Origin: an uncultured Oscillospiraceae bacterium
GTDB taxonomy: Bacteria > Bacillota > Clostridia > Oscillospirales > Oscillospiraceae
Direction of reading: 5' to 3'
NCBI GenBank assembly: GCA_947629795.1
Contig: CANRFC010000031.1
Span: 1 to 34,844, forward strand
DNA length: 34,844 nucleotides
In this document: in pieces, positions 7,547-13,816 of the stretch
Numbering within the stretch: the first letter of the stretch is position 1
Layout: every line of letters starts with the position of its first letter
The notes under the pieces: generated by a model
What the model was told of the DNA's origin: nothing
Databases searched by the model: none
The model's input: the letters and a program-made list of their open reading frames with translations, nothing else
Translations under genes and position numbers: made by a program

Positions 7547-8414
7547 AATGCGTTCCTCCTTCAATGTGTAGAATGTATTGCTTCAGGTCTTGCAGGGTGG
7601 CAACGACCTGTGCGCGGTAGGGTTCATCGGTTATGAGCTGCGGCCAGTCGATAAAAGTGTTGTCAAAGTTTTGAAGTACCCGCGTGACCTTCCACTCAAA
7701 CTCCTGCACGGCATCCTGAGCCGTCATGCGGGGTTCGTCTTCCTCGGGAGGTGTACCTGTGGTTTCTCTCAGCTCCCGGATGAGCCGTTTTCGTTCCTCC
7801 GGGGAAGCCCTGGCTATATCCCACATCATTTTCTGTGTGGGCTTGATCTTGCCGGAGAGGACCTCCTGACGGAAGCCGGGAGAGACTTCCTCGCCTGCGG
7901 TTGCCCCTCTGGAATACTGGCCAGCTCGCTTCACAAAACTCTCGCTGGTGTTCGTTTCTGCTGCAATTCGTTTCCTCGTTTTTCCCGATTCTGCTTTGTG
8001 GTCGCTTTGGCCACTTACAGACTTGTTGTGTTGATTGCCCCGAAATCCATCACTTGCTCCGTGTGCCATCTTTTCAGCCTCATACTGATCTCCGATAAGA
8101 AGCCGTTTCTGTGTGAGTGTGAGATTTCTGCGCCCAAGCTGATTTTTGCAGATCCAGGCGAGGACTTCATAGCGGTTGTTAAAGTCTTTTTCAATGACAT
8201 CGAAACGGATGTGTGGATGTGCCCGCACGATCTTATAACGGTTGTGACCGTCTACGATCGTGCCGTTCCAGACAATAAGCGGCATCAGGACAACCCCCTC
8301 GGAAACGATGTTTTCCTCAAGCTGTTTGTACTCATCGTCTGTCAGCGGCGGTATTTGGCGCTCGAACTCAGGGTCAATTTGCAGAGTGGGATTGAACTCT
8401 CTTTTTTCTTTCAC
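7509..8414 (-). CDS. ParB-like nuclease-domain protein
   Basis: A 301-residue protein with a ParB N-terminal domain (about 20-110): PPLTDDEYKQLEENIVSEG is the usual lead-in, and WNGTIVDGHNRYKI is the DGHNR motif. A middle segment (NLTLTQKRLLIGDQYEAEK) and a helix-turn-helix-like stretch (RKRIAAETNTSESFVKRAG, about 150-170) follow, then a helical C-terminus. It starts at GTG, overlapping the stop of the upstream PemK-like gene as GTGA, with GGAGGT at 9 bases. Likely a DNA-binding partition or regulatory protein of the element. It is paired with a second, different ParB-fold gene immediately downstream, an arrangement seen in clostridial integrative elements. Confidence 0.88.
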   Translation of the reverse strand: MKEKREFNPTLQIDPEFERQIPPLTDDEYKQLEENIVSEGVVLMPLIVWNGTIVDGHNRYKIVRAHPHIRFDVIEKDFNNRYEVLAWICKNQLGRRNLTLTQKRLLIGDQYEAEKMAHGASDGFRGNQHNKSVSGQSDHKAESGKTRKRIAAETNTSESFVKRAGQYSRGATAGEEVSPGFRQEVLSGKIKPTQKMMWDIARASPEERKRLIRELRETTGTPPEEDEPRMTAQDAVQEFEWKVTRVLQNFDNTFIDWPQLITDEPYRAQVVATLQDLKQYILHIEGGTHYEWDREARKISV

Positions 8415-8809
8415 GGCGCTTCCACCTCCGTTGGCAGATAATCCTCCTCACTCAAATGGAGGCTCACCCGCAGGGCGGCGTCGATCTTCTCCATCTGCTC
8501 ATCGGTGAGTTTTCCCACGCATTCCCACAGACGGCGTTTGTCCAGGGTGCGGAGGTTTTCGAGCTGGAAGGTGGAGGGGCGGGACAGGCCCTCCACATGG
8601 TCGAGGATCACATGGGTGGGCTGGCGCGGCTTCTTGCTGACGCGGCCGGTGGCCGATGTGACGATGACCGTGGGAGAGTAGATATTCCCATAGTCATTCT
8701 GGAGGATGAGCACGGGTCTGTAGCCGCCCTGCTCATGCCCGAATATGGGGTCCAGATCGGCGTAGTATATCTCGCCGCGATGGAACTCCGTGTTTTCAAT
8801 ATCCATCAT
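8411..8809 (-). CDS. PemK/MazF-family protein without visible antitoxin
   Basis: A 132-residue PemK/MazF-fold protein. HRGEIYYADLDPIFGHEQGG followed by RPVLILQND is the conserved first strand pair with the catalytic arginine, and SPTVIVTSATGR carries the conserved threonine; the C-terminal RTLDKRRLWECVGKLTDEQM is also typical. Active family members are mRNA endoribonucleases. CAGGAGTG precedes a double ATG. A longer reading frame upstream crosses the hairpin region and has no ribosome binding site, so it is not used. No MazE-like antitoxin gene is seen on either side. It is the first gene of the ParB/primase/recombinase block, so it may act as a regulator or be held in check by a host antitoxin. 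Confidence 0.88.
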   Translation of the reverse strand: MMDIENTEFHRGEIYYADLDPIFGHEQGGYRPVLILQNDYGNIYSPTVIVTSATGRVSKKPRQPTHVILDHVEGLSRPSTFQLENLRTLDKRRLWECVGKLTDEQMEKIDAALRVSLHLSEEDYLPTEVEAP

Positions 8810-9420
8810 CGTTTCACTCCTGTTTCTTTGGATATGTAACAGCAGCCGCCCGTCATTGAAAAGTGCGTTGTACCGGAACGGTTGCTGATGATTTCTTCTT
8901 TTATCTCGATTCCAATTTGTCCCCGACGCCCCGGAATCATGGGAGTTCATCAGGCGGCGGTCTGCGAAGCCGCTCCATAGGGATCTAACCTCCCCGCCTT
9001 CATTATGGCCGGGCCGCGAGTTACGGAAGTATCTTTGACCCTGTGCGCTGTCGTCGCCCGGACGGTAGCAGTCCGTCCTTCCCAGCGGGATGTATCGCTC
9101 GCTCATTCTGGGGACCCATGAAAGCAAATCTGCTTTCATGGGAGAGGAGGAGCAGCGTAGCGAGTGAGCTTTCAACTTTAGTTGGAAGCGAACGATACGC
9201 AGCTTGCTCCGACGAGGTCATGGCGCTCCGCGCTGTCTGGCTTTGCCTTCCGGCGTACACACAGGAACGTACCTGATGAGTGCGTATTCGGTTTTCAAAG
9301 TTCATTCGTTCTGTCAGCGGGTTCCCCCGGCTGATGATTTAAGTTTAGCGGAAATCCAAGGGCATTTTTACGTCCTCGCAGGGGTACTTACCGGCGATTT
9401 ACTACCCCACTAAGGGGTAG
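8810..9420. other. 611-base gap with hairpins, no credible gene
   Basis: No reading frame here has both a ribosome binding site and a recognisable protein. The middle part is rich in inverted repeats (listed separately). It should contain the promoter and leader for the minus-strand element operon starting with the PemK-like gene. I see no near-consensus -35/-10 pair on the minus strand; a weak TTTTCA/TACATA pair lies close to the gene. Confidence 0.55.
9092..9210. repeat. Cluster of inverted repeats, possible structured RNA or DNA site
   Basis: A perfect 12-base inverted repeat (CCCATGAAAGCA / TGCTTTCATGGG at 9115-9126 and 9131-9142, 4-base loop) lies beside a longer imperfect hairpin at 9149-9210. 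That hairpin pairs GGAGCA with TGCTCC, GCGTA with TACGC, and an inner GCTTTCAAC with GTTGGAAGC (8 of 9). In addition GTATCGCTCGCTC (9092-9104) is nearly complementary to 9186-9198, which would enclose most of the region. No T-run follows, so it is not a simple terminator. An RNA leader, a transfer origin or a recombinase site are all possible. Confidence 0.55.
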
Positions 9421-9705
9421 TCAGAGCGTTTCCGCCATATTTTCAAGGCGCTGGGCCAGATCACGGAGCTGCGCCTGCATATCCGATGCCTGCCGTCTTC
9501 CTAAAATCAGGAAGTCGAGGCTCACATGGAAGAATAGAGCCAGCGCCACAAGAGTATCTACCGAAGCACCGCGTTCGCCAGATTCGAGTTTTTGCAGATG
9601 ACGGGTGCTGGTGTTGATCTGCTCCGCCAACTGCTCCTGCGTCAGTTTCTTCGATTTGCGGAGCTGCTGAATCCTTTTTCCTGCTTCAATAGTGTCGTAG
9701 TACAT
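9421..9705 (-). CDS. XRE-family helix-turn-helix regulator
   Basis: A 94-residue transcription regulator of the Cro/C1 (XRE) type. The HTH occupies about residues 8-62: RIQQLRKSKKLTQEQLAEQI, then TSTRHLQKLESGERGASVDT, with the recognition helix in the second string. The C-terminus (QAQLRDLAQRLENMAETL) looks like a short dimerising helix. The start is the ATG preceded by AAAGGA; a longer frame would read back through the upstream hairpin. It lies downstream of the KTR-like zinc-ribbon gene but is separated from it by a large terminator-like hairpin. It probably regulates the element operon or itself; the nested inverted repeats at 9747-9831 are candidate binding sites. Confidence 0.9.
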   Translation of the reverse strand: MYYDTIEAGKRIQQLRKSKKLTQEQLAEQINTSTRHLQKLESGERGASVDTLVALALFFHVSLDFLILGRRQASDMQAQLRDLAQRLENMAETL

Positions 9706-9746
9706 GAAAAATCCTTTCCCTCGCAGGCGGGAAAGGACTTTTAACA

Positions 9747-9835
9747 CCGTACAAGGTCTATCGGGCAGTAAAAAAGCGCCGCACAGGAGAAATGTATATG
9801 GTTGTCCCATATACATTCCAACCTTGTACGGCGCT
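9747..9835 (-). terminator. Large terminator hairpin with a competing repeat
   Basis: On the minus strand, arms at 9829-9835 and 9775-9781 (AGCGCCG/CGGCGCT) and a perfect inner 11-base repeat (AATGTATATGG at 9791-9801 and its complement at 9807-9817) form a long hairpin followed by TTTTTT. It ends the KTR-like gene and precedes the XRE gene. The 5' arm contains CCGTACAAGGT, which is also perfectly complementary to ACCTTGTACGG lying just past the T-run (9747-9757 on the plus strand), so an alternative, anti-terminating fold is possible. Confidence 0.65.
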
Positions 9836-9923
9836 TGGCAGTCTCCTCCGGCTGGCTGCCGGACTCTCTCCGCTTGCTCGATTAAAAGTTGTAGGGTTTT
9901 TAATATTCTGTTCTGCTATTCAG

Positions 9924-10202
9924 CTATCTCTGCTGTCGCTTGTAGTGGAACCCCTTGTAGGGCCTCCATCGCTTTACTGTTCGGAAGTATCCCAGGTTGA
10001 CCGGGTATTCCTCTTTGCATTTTTTGCAGTAGACCATCTTGTGGCCGGTAACGTCTGAAAAAACGCGCTCCACAAGAAAACCGCAATAGGGGCAATGGAT
10101 CTCCCTGAGTTGGAGCCCCGCGGATTCAGACCGGGAAAGCAGGAGCTTGTACCGGTTATCCGCGCTCAGGGGCGACTGACGAAATGCCCTGACCGCGCTC
10201 AC
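9924..10202 (-). CDS. Zinc-ribbon element protein, KTR-like
   Basis: A 92-residue basic protein with a four-cysteine zinc ribbon: HCPYCGFLVERVFSD and VYCKKCKEEYPVNLGYF (about 36-75). The N-terminus (RAFRQSPLSADNRYKLLL) is a helical lead-in. The spacing CPxCG...YCxxCK..xVN resembles the cysteine-rich KTR protein family of Tn916-type elements, of which a clearer member lies at 13619-13816. The start is GTG, overlapping the stop of the upstream reading frame as GTGA, with GAGGTGA upstream. A large terminator hairpin follows. Function unknown; a nucleic-acid-binding accessory protein of the element is the reasonable guess. Confidence 0.78.
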   Translation of the reverse strand: MSAVRAFRQSPLSADNRYKLLLSRSESAGLQLREIHCPYCGFLVERVFSDVTGHKMVYCKKCKEEYPVNLGYFRTVKRWRPYKGFHYKRQQR

Positions 10203-10390
10203 GGGTACATCACCTCATTTCCAAGACCGATCTCCCATGTGATATATTCAGATACATCGTGCTGTTCAAGCATATTCAATTCCTTCAGCCGGATCAGAAA
10301 CGCGGTATAGGACACGCCCATAGCGTCCGCCATCTTCCTGACCAGCAGCTTGTCCTCCAAGCGGAGCAGATTGTCTCCGTAGATAATTGT
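10199..10390 (-). pseudogene. Short helical ORF, possible ImmA/IrrE-type C-terminal remnant
   Basis: The open frame reads IIYGDNLLRLEDKLLVRKMA, then DAMGVSYTAFLIRLKELNML and ends EIGLGNEVMYP. The segment MGVSYTAFLIRLKEL resembles the C-terminal helix-turn-helix of ImmA/IrrE-type metallopeptidases, but the HExxH catalytic part is not present. There is no ATG, GTG or TTG at the right place: AGGAGG lies just upstream, but the codons at normal spacing are ATT and ATC. The frame is also open upstream into the frameshifted flavodoxin-like gene. It is either a broken gene or a small protein with a mutated or non-standard start. Its stop overlaps the GTG of the downstream zinc-ribbon gene, which suggests it was once a coupled gene. 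Confidence 0.45.
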
Positions 10391-10395
10391 TCCTC

Positions 10396-11146
10396 CTAAT
10401 AAATGTCTTGGCCGTATGGCTGCTTCCTGAACAGCTTGTGGGGCAACGTGCCGTGGAACAGGGCAGAGAGGAGCATAAAGACGTCGGCGCCGATCAGGAA
10501 GAGAAAGGACGGGATCAGCACCCGGGTATAGTGGTTTTTGCCGCAGATCCCCTTGCGGACCCGCCGGCCCATCAGAGCCAGCCCCCAGATCAGCCCGGCG
10601 CAAAAAAAACAGGGCAAAGAGGCTGCCCGAGTAGCAGTCCAACACCGCCAGTGGGGTCAACGTTCCGCTTTGGGCCATCATGACGACCTCCACCGTATGT
10701 AAAAGGGCAAAGAGGGGGAACGGCATACAAAGCCAGTACAGCATCACCCCGCCGCCGATGCCCAGGCCGCCGCCCCAGGTCACGCCTGTGCGCCGACACC
10801 AACCCTCGTAGAGCCGCAGGTGGAGCTCGTTCTGCCTGCCCTCCACAAAACCGTTGTTGGACAGGGCGTAGAGCTTGAAGCCCAACTTCTTCTCCCGGCA
10901 GACGGTTTCAGCCCGCTCCAGGAAGGGCAGCACATGGGAGGGCGCGCCGTCCACATAGAGTGGCGCGGAGATCACCACCGCCTCCGCCCAGGGGAGGGCT
11001 GCCAGCGCGGCGTCATAGTCCCCCGGCCCGTGGAGGGGCAGGGTCTTCACCTGGCACCCCAACAGGAAGGGCCGCAGGAGTGTGGAAAAGAGCTTGGATG
11101 CTCCGCCCCGGCGCTTGGGGCTGGCGTTCAGGATCAGTACCCTCAT
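10396..11146 (-). pseudogene. Flavodoxin-like membrane oxidoreductase, frameshifted at a T8 run
   Basis: The N-terminal part is a flavodoxin-like NAD(P)H-dependent oxidoreductase: MRVLILNASPKRRGGASKLF is the FMN phosphate-binding start. It is followed by two or three hydrophobic segments (VMLYWLCMPFPLFALLH and beyond). The frame breaks at a run of eight T on the minus strand (A8 at 10602-10609). With seven T the protein would continue as FFCAGLIWGLALMGRRV and RVLIPSFLFLIGADVFMLL to a TAG stop, giving 249 residues with a membrane-bound C-terminus. As it stands, translation instead reads on in the other frame into the downstream fragment (315 residues). The ATG overlaps the stop of the upstream flavodoxin-like gene (ATGA). 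Sequencing error, true mutation, or slippage-controlled expression are all possible. Confidence 0.7.
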
Positions 11147-11661
11147 GCGCCCAGCACCTCCTTCACCTGCTCCGGCCCCTCCGCGAACAGCAGCCGCAGG
11201 GAGGGACAGCCCATGTTCACCTGGTTGGCCTGGGCCATGCGCTGCGCCGTCTCCCGCTCGAAGTCGGTCATAGGGCCGTAGAAACAGACCGTCAAGGCCG
11301 GGGCCCGGTGGTATCTCAGGATGTGGTGGAGCTTGCCGCCCCGATATGTAAAAAACGGAAGGCTCTGGGAGATGGAACGGTCCAGGGCCCGCTTGACCTC
11401 CGGAGAGAAGCCGCCGTAGCAGCACCGGGACGCCAGGATCAGCTCCCGGCTGTGGGCGATGGCCGCACCCAGGTGCTGCAAGCCGTCCTTCAGTACGCAA
11501 GTCCCCGGCGTCTTCAGCCAGCAGCCGAAGCACCCCTGACAGGGCGCTGCCTTGGCCTTGGCATCCACCACCAGCCAATCCTCCGGGAGAAGCCAGCCCT
11601 CCGGGCCAGGCAGATCGTGGATCAATATGACTTTGTTCCCGCTGCCGTCTCTTTGCGGCAT
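11143..11661 (-). CDS. Flavodoxin-like NAD(P)H-dependent oxidoreductase
   Basis: A 172-residue flavodoxin-fold protein of the NADPH-dependent FMN reductase/iron-sulfur flavoprotein type. The cysteine cluster PCQGCFGCWLKTPGTCVLKD (about 40-60) is characteristic of the family and could bind an Fe-S cluster or act in thiol chemistry. SRELILASRCCYGGFSPEVKRALDRSI is the usual segment after the flavin-binding loop. GAGGGTGG precedes the chosen ATG; a GTG three codons earlier is an alternative. It is coupled to the second flavodoxin-like gene downstream and lies 59 bases after the degenerate metallo-beta-lactamase-fold gene. An electron-transfer or flavin/quinone reduction role is inferred from the family; the substrate is unknown. 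Confidence 0.85.
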   Translation of the reverse strand: MPQRDGSGNKVILIHDLPGPEGWLLPEDWLVVDAKAKAAPCQGCFGCWLKTPGTCVLKDGLQHLGAAIAHSRELILASRCCYGGFSPEVKRALDRSISQSLPFFTYRGGKLHHILRYHRAPALTVCFYGPMTDFERETAQRMAQANQVNMGCPSLRLLFAEGPEQVKEVLGA

Positions 11662-11720
11662 GGTATCCACCCTCTTTTTTAGCTTTTTGACAAACGAAAT
11701 GGCCCGAGCGCGGCAAGGCG

Positions 11721-12209
11721 TCAGAGTTCCAGGGTCTCCCCGCAGGAGAAATAAGACAGGTTCGGCATTTGCCGCGCCAGGTATTGAAACGCCTTTTTCC
11801 CTGTGCTGTGGCAGGTGTAAAACCGCGTGTCCCTGTACTCCCCCAGCGCATGTGCCATTTCATCCAGCAGGGCCTCCGGCGCGGCTTTCTTGGTAGCGGG
11901 GTCATAGAGGTGGGACCCGCCCACACATACCGCCGGCGGACGGCTTTTCACCCGGTCCATGATGTTGACCACCCCCGCGTGCCCGCACCCCATGATGAGA
12001 GCGGAACAGTCCTCCGTAATAAGCAGATCCTGCTCATGGGAGAGGATGACGGTATCGATTTCCGAAAGGTCGATCCCCAGCTTCCCGGCGTTGTCAAAGA
12101 GGGTGCCGTCCGGCCCCACGTCGAACAGGAGCTTGTGTTGTCGGGTCTCTATGCATGGCTCACTCTCCTCAACGGATCCGTCATCCGTCCTTTCATTGGT
12201 TCTTCTCAT
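11721..12209 (-). pseudogene. Metallo-beta-lactamase-fold hydrolase, metal site deleted
   Basis: The frame begins with ESEPCIETRQHKLLFDVGPD, continues LGIDLSEIDTVILSHEQDLL and ends SYFSCGETLEL. In intact relatives the VILSH segment is followed by GHxDH and about 60-80 more residues before an EQ.L(L/I)T.D block. Here VILSH runs straight into EQDLLITED, so the HxHxDH metal site and the central lid are gone. The N-terminus is also shortened. The C-terminal CGHAGVVNIMDR and RFYTCHSTGKKAF blocks are kept. An ATG overlapping the stop of the HD-GYP gene opens a different frame that ends after 15 codons, suggesting the original start was lost in the same decay. A functional hydrolase is very unlikely. 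Confidence 0.75.
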
Positions 12210-13485
12210 AAATGGCCTCCACCCTGTCCCGCACCTCCAGGAACACCTCTGCCAGAACGGGGTCAAAGTCCCGGCCGCTGCCCTCCTCAATGATCCGAAA
12301 GCACGCGTCCAGCGGCATGGCGTCCCGGTAGCACCGCTTGGCGGAAACGGCGTCAAACACGTCTGCAACGGCCATGATCCGGGCGCACAGAGGGATGTTC
12401 TCTCCTCGCAGGCCCTCCGGATAGCCGCTTCCGTCCCACCGCTCGTGGTGGTATCGGGCCACCAGATAGGCAAGGCGCTCATACTGCTCTTCATCCAAGT
12501 GCCCGAAGGTCTCCCGCACGATCTCTCCGCCCCGGACCGCGTGGGTCTTCATGACGGCATATTCCTCCTGCGTCAGTCGCCCCGGCTTTTGCAGGATATG
12601 GTCCGGAATGGCGATCTTCCCGATGTCGTGCATGGAGGCCGCCCGCTCCAGACAGCGCAGATAGTCCCGGGTCAGCACATCCCGGTAAAGCCCCCGTCGG
12701 CACAGTTCCTCCGAGAGCAGCTTCACATAGGCGGTGGTCCGCCGGATGTGTCCTCCGGTACTGCCATCCTTGTTCTCCACCAGAGTGCCGAAGCCCATGA
12801 TCATCTCGCTGAGGTAGTGGTCCAGGCGGAGAAAGGCCGGGTCCTCCTCATTCATATACGCCCCCAGTACTGCGATGGTCGGGGCCAGACTGGTGACCAG
12901 GGCCTCCGGCTGGATGCTCTGCCACACCGTCACCGCCAGGATCACCGCAAAACAGGTGAAGCAGTTGATGCGCTTCCGGCTCTCAATGTGCCGGAACCGC
13001 CGGAAAAACACGGCCAGGGACACGGCGGTGCAAAGTCCCGCCATGGCAAAGCAGGTGTAGGCTGAGACCCCCATGGAGTAATTGGTGGTCCTCCCCACCC
13101 GGTACTCCAGGCCGGGGATACAGACGACCACCACGGCCAGTCCGGCCGCCAGGGGGAGGAACAGGAGCAGCCGGCCCCGTCGGGTCCGGGGCAGCGCGTC
13201 CGTAACGGACAGCATATAGAACAGCAGCAGGAACGCCATGGTGTCCAGGCATATCAAAAATCCCAGGTGCAGCAGCCGGTTGATCGTGGGCGGCACTGTG
13301 TCCAGATGGTTGACCGTCCAGGCCGTGGCGCCGTCAAAGAGGACGGTCACCGCCCCCAGCGCCAGCAGGCAGCCGAACAGGCCCGGTCTCTCCCCGTCCG
13401 GCACCCGCGCCCTCTCCCGCAGATAGATCAGTGCGATGTAGGACACGACCACAAAGCAGCCAAGCTGCAGCTTTATGTACGCCAC
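12193..13485 (-). CDS. Membrane HD-GYP domain phosphodiesterase
   Basis: A 430-residue membrane protein with about seven hydrophobic segments in its first 210 residues (for example FVVVSYIALIYL, LLFLPLAAGLAVVVV, FAVILAVTVW) and a cytoplasmic HD-GYP domain (about 225-425). The catalytic motifs are intact: HIRRTT, MHDIGKIAIPDHILQKPG (HD at 286-287), RYHHERWDGSGYPEGLRGENIP and MAVADVFDA. Family members hydrolyse cyclic di-GMP or related dinucleotides at the membrane. The start is GTG with GGAGGAGG 7 bases upstream. Directly before that ribosome binding site lies an intrinsic terminator, so expression requires read-through. The stop overlaps the 5' end of the decayed metallo-beta-lactamase-fold gene. 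The N-terminal sensor does not match a named domain I recognise. Confidence 0.9.
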   Translation of the reverse strand: MAYIKLQLGCFVVVSYIALIYLRERARVPDGERPGLFGCLLALGAVTVLFDGATAWTVNHLDTVPPTINRLLHLGFLICLDTMAFLLLFYMLSVTDALPRTRRGRLLLFLPLAAGLAVVVVCIPGLEYRVGRTTNYSMGVSAYTCFAMAGLCTAVSLAVFFRRFRHIESRKRINCFTCFAVILAVTVWQSIQPEALVTSLAPTIAVLGAYMNEEDPAFLRLDHYLSEMIMGFGTLVENKDGSTGGHIRRTTAYVKLLSEELCRRGLYRDVLTRDYLRCLERAASMHDIGKIAIPDHILQKPGRLTQEEYAVMKTHAVRGGEIVRETFGHLDEEQYERLAYLVARYHHERWDGSGYPEGLRGENIPLCARIMAVADVFDAVSAKRCYRDAMPLDACFRIIEEGSGRDFDPVLAEVFLEVRDRVEAIYEKNQ

Positions 13486-13504
13486 CGTTTTCTCCTCCTC
13501 CGTC

Positions 13505-13547
13505 AAAAAAAGAGCGCAGAGCTGTCCGTCTTCCGGACGAGCTCTGC
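13505..13547 (-). terminator. Intrinsic terminator directly before the HD-GYP gene
   Basis: On the minus strand, GCAGAGCT-C-GTCCG pairs with CGGAC-AGCTCTGC (one bulged base), followed four bases later by TTTTTTT. The run ends only a few bases before the GGAGGAGG of the HD-GYP gene. It may close the TetR/KTR transcript, act as an attenuator, or both. There is no room for a promoter between the T-run and the gene. Confidence 0.8.
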
Positions 13548-13618
13548 GTCTTAAGCGTCTGGCTCTCTCTATTCTTCCTTCATCCATCTGTTTTTGACCG
13601 CGGCACACATCCGGTCCT

Positions 13619-13816
13619 TCAGCTCCGGGTCTGAACCTCTGCCTCCCGGACCACTTCAGTTTGAAACTGCCTGATATTCACCAGGAAGTTCTTTTTGCAT
13701 CTCGGACAATACATCAGATGGTGGAAGAGCACCGAATCCTCCCGCACGCGGGTCCGGGTGTTCCCTCCGCAGTCAGGGCAGGCAGCCCATCTCTCCTTCA
13801 GCCAATCAGGCGTCAT
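13619..13816 (-). CDS. Cysteine-rich KTR-type zinc-ribbon protein
   Basis: A 65-residue protein of the cysteine-rich KTR family found in Tn916-like and clostridial integrative elements. Residues WAACPDCGGNTRTRVREDSV and LMYCPRCKKNFLVNIRQFQT give two CxxC pairs and the conserved NI(R/K)QF motif; it ends EVQTRS, resembling the KTQSR end of the Tn916 protein. Its ATG lies 11 bases inside the end of the tetR-like gene, with GGAGGA upstream, so it is translationally coupled. The function of the family is unknown. It is a shorter and clearer relative of the zinc-ribbon gene at 9924-10202. Confidence 0.85.
   Translation of the reverse strand: MTPDWLKERWAACPDCGGNTRTRVREDSVLFHHLMYCPRCKKNFLVNIRQFQTEVVREAEVQTRS

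Noticed and set aside
8810-9175. N-terminal extension of the PemK-like frame
   Set aside because: The extension reads through inverted repeats, has no ribosome binding site and no family similarity; CAGGAGTG marks the real start.
9021-9305. A 94-codon minus-strand frame across the hairpins
   Set aside because: It only reads through the inverted repeats; no ribosome binding site and no domain.
12210-12494. N-terminal extension of the metallo-beta-lactamase-fold frame
   Set aside because: It lies out of frame inside the HD-GYP domain and lacks any similarity to the family.
13485-13618. Possible c-di-GMP riboswitch before the HD-GYP gene
   Set aside because: The conserved GEMM-type sequence blocks are not seen; only a plain terminator is supported.
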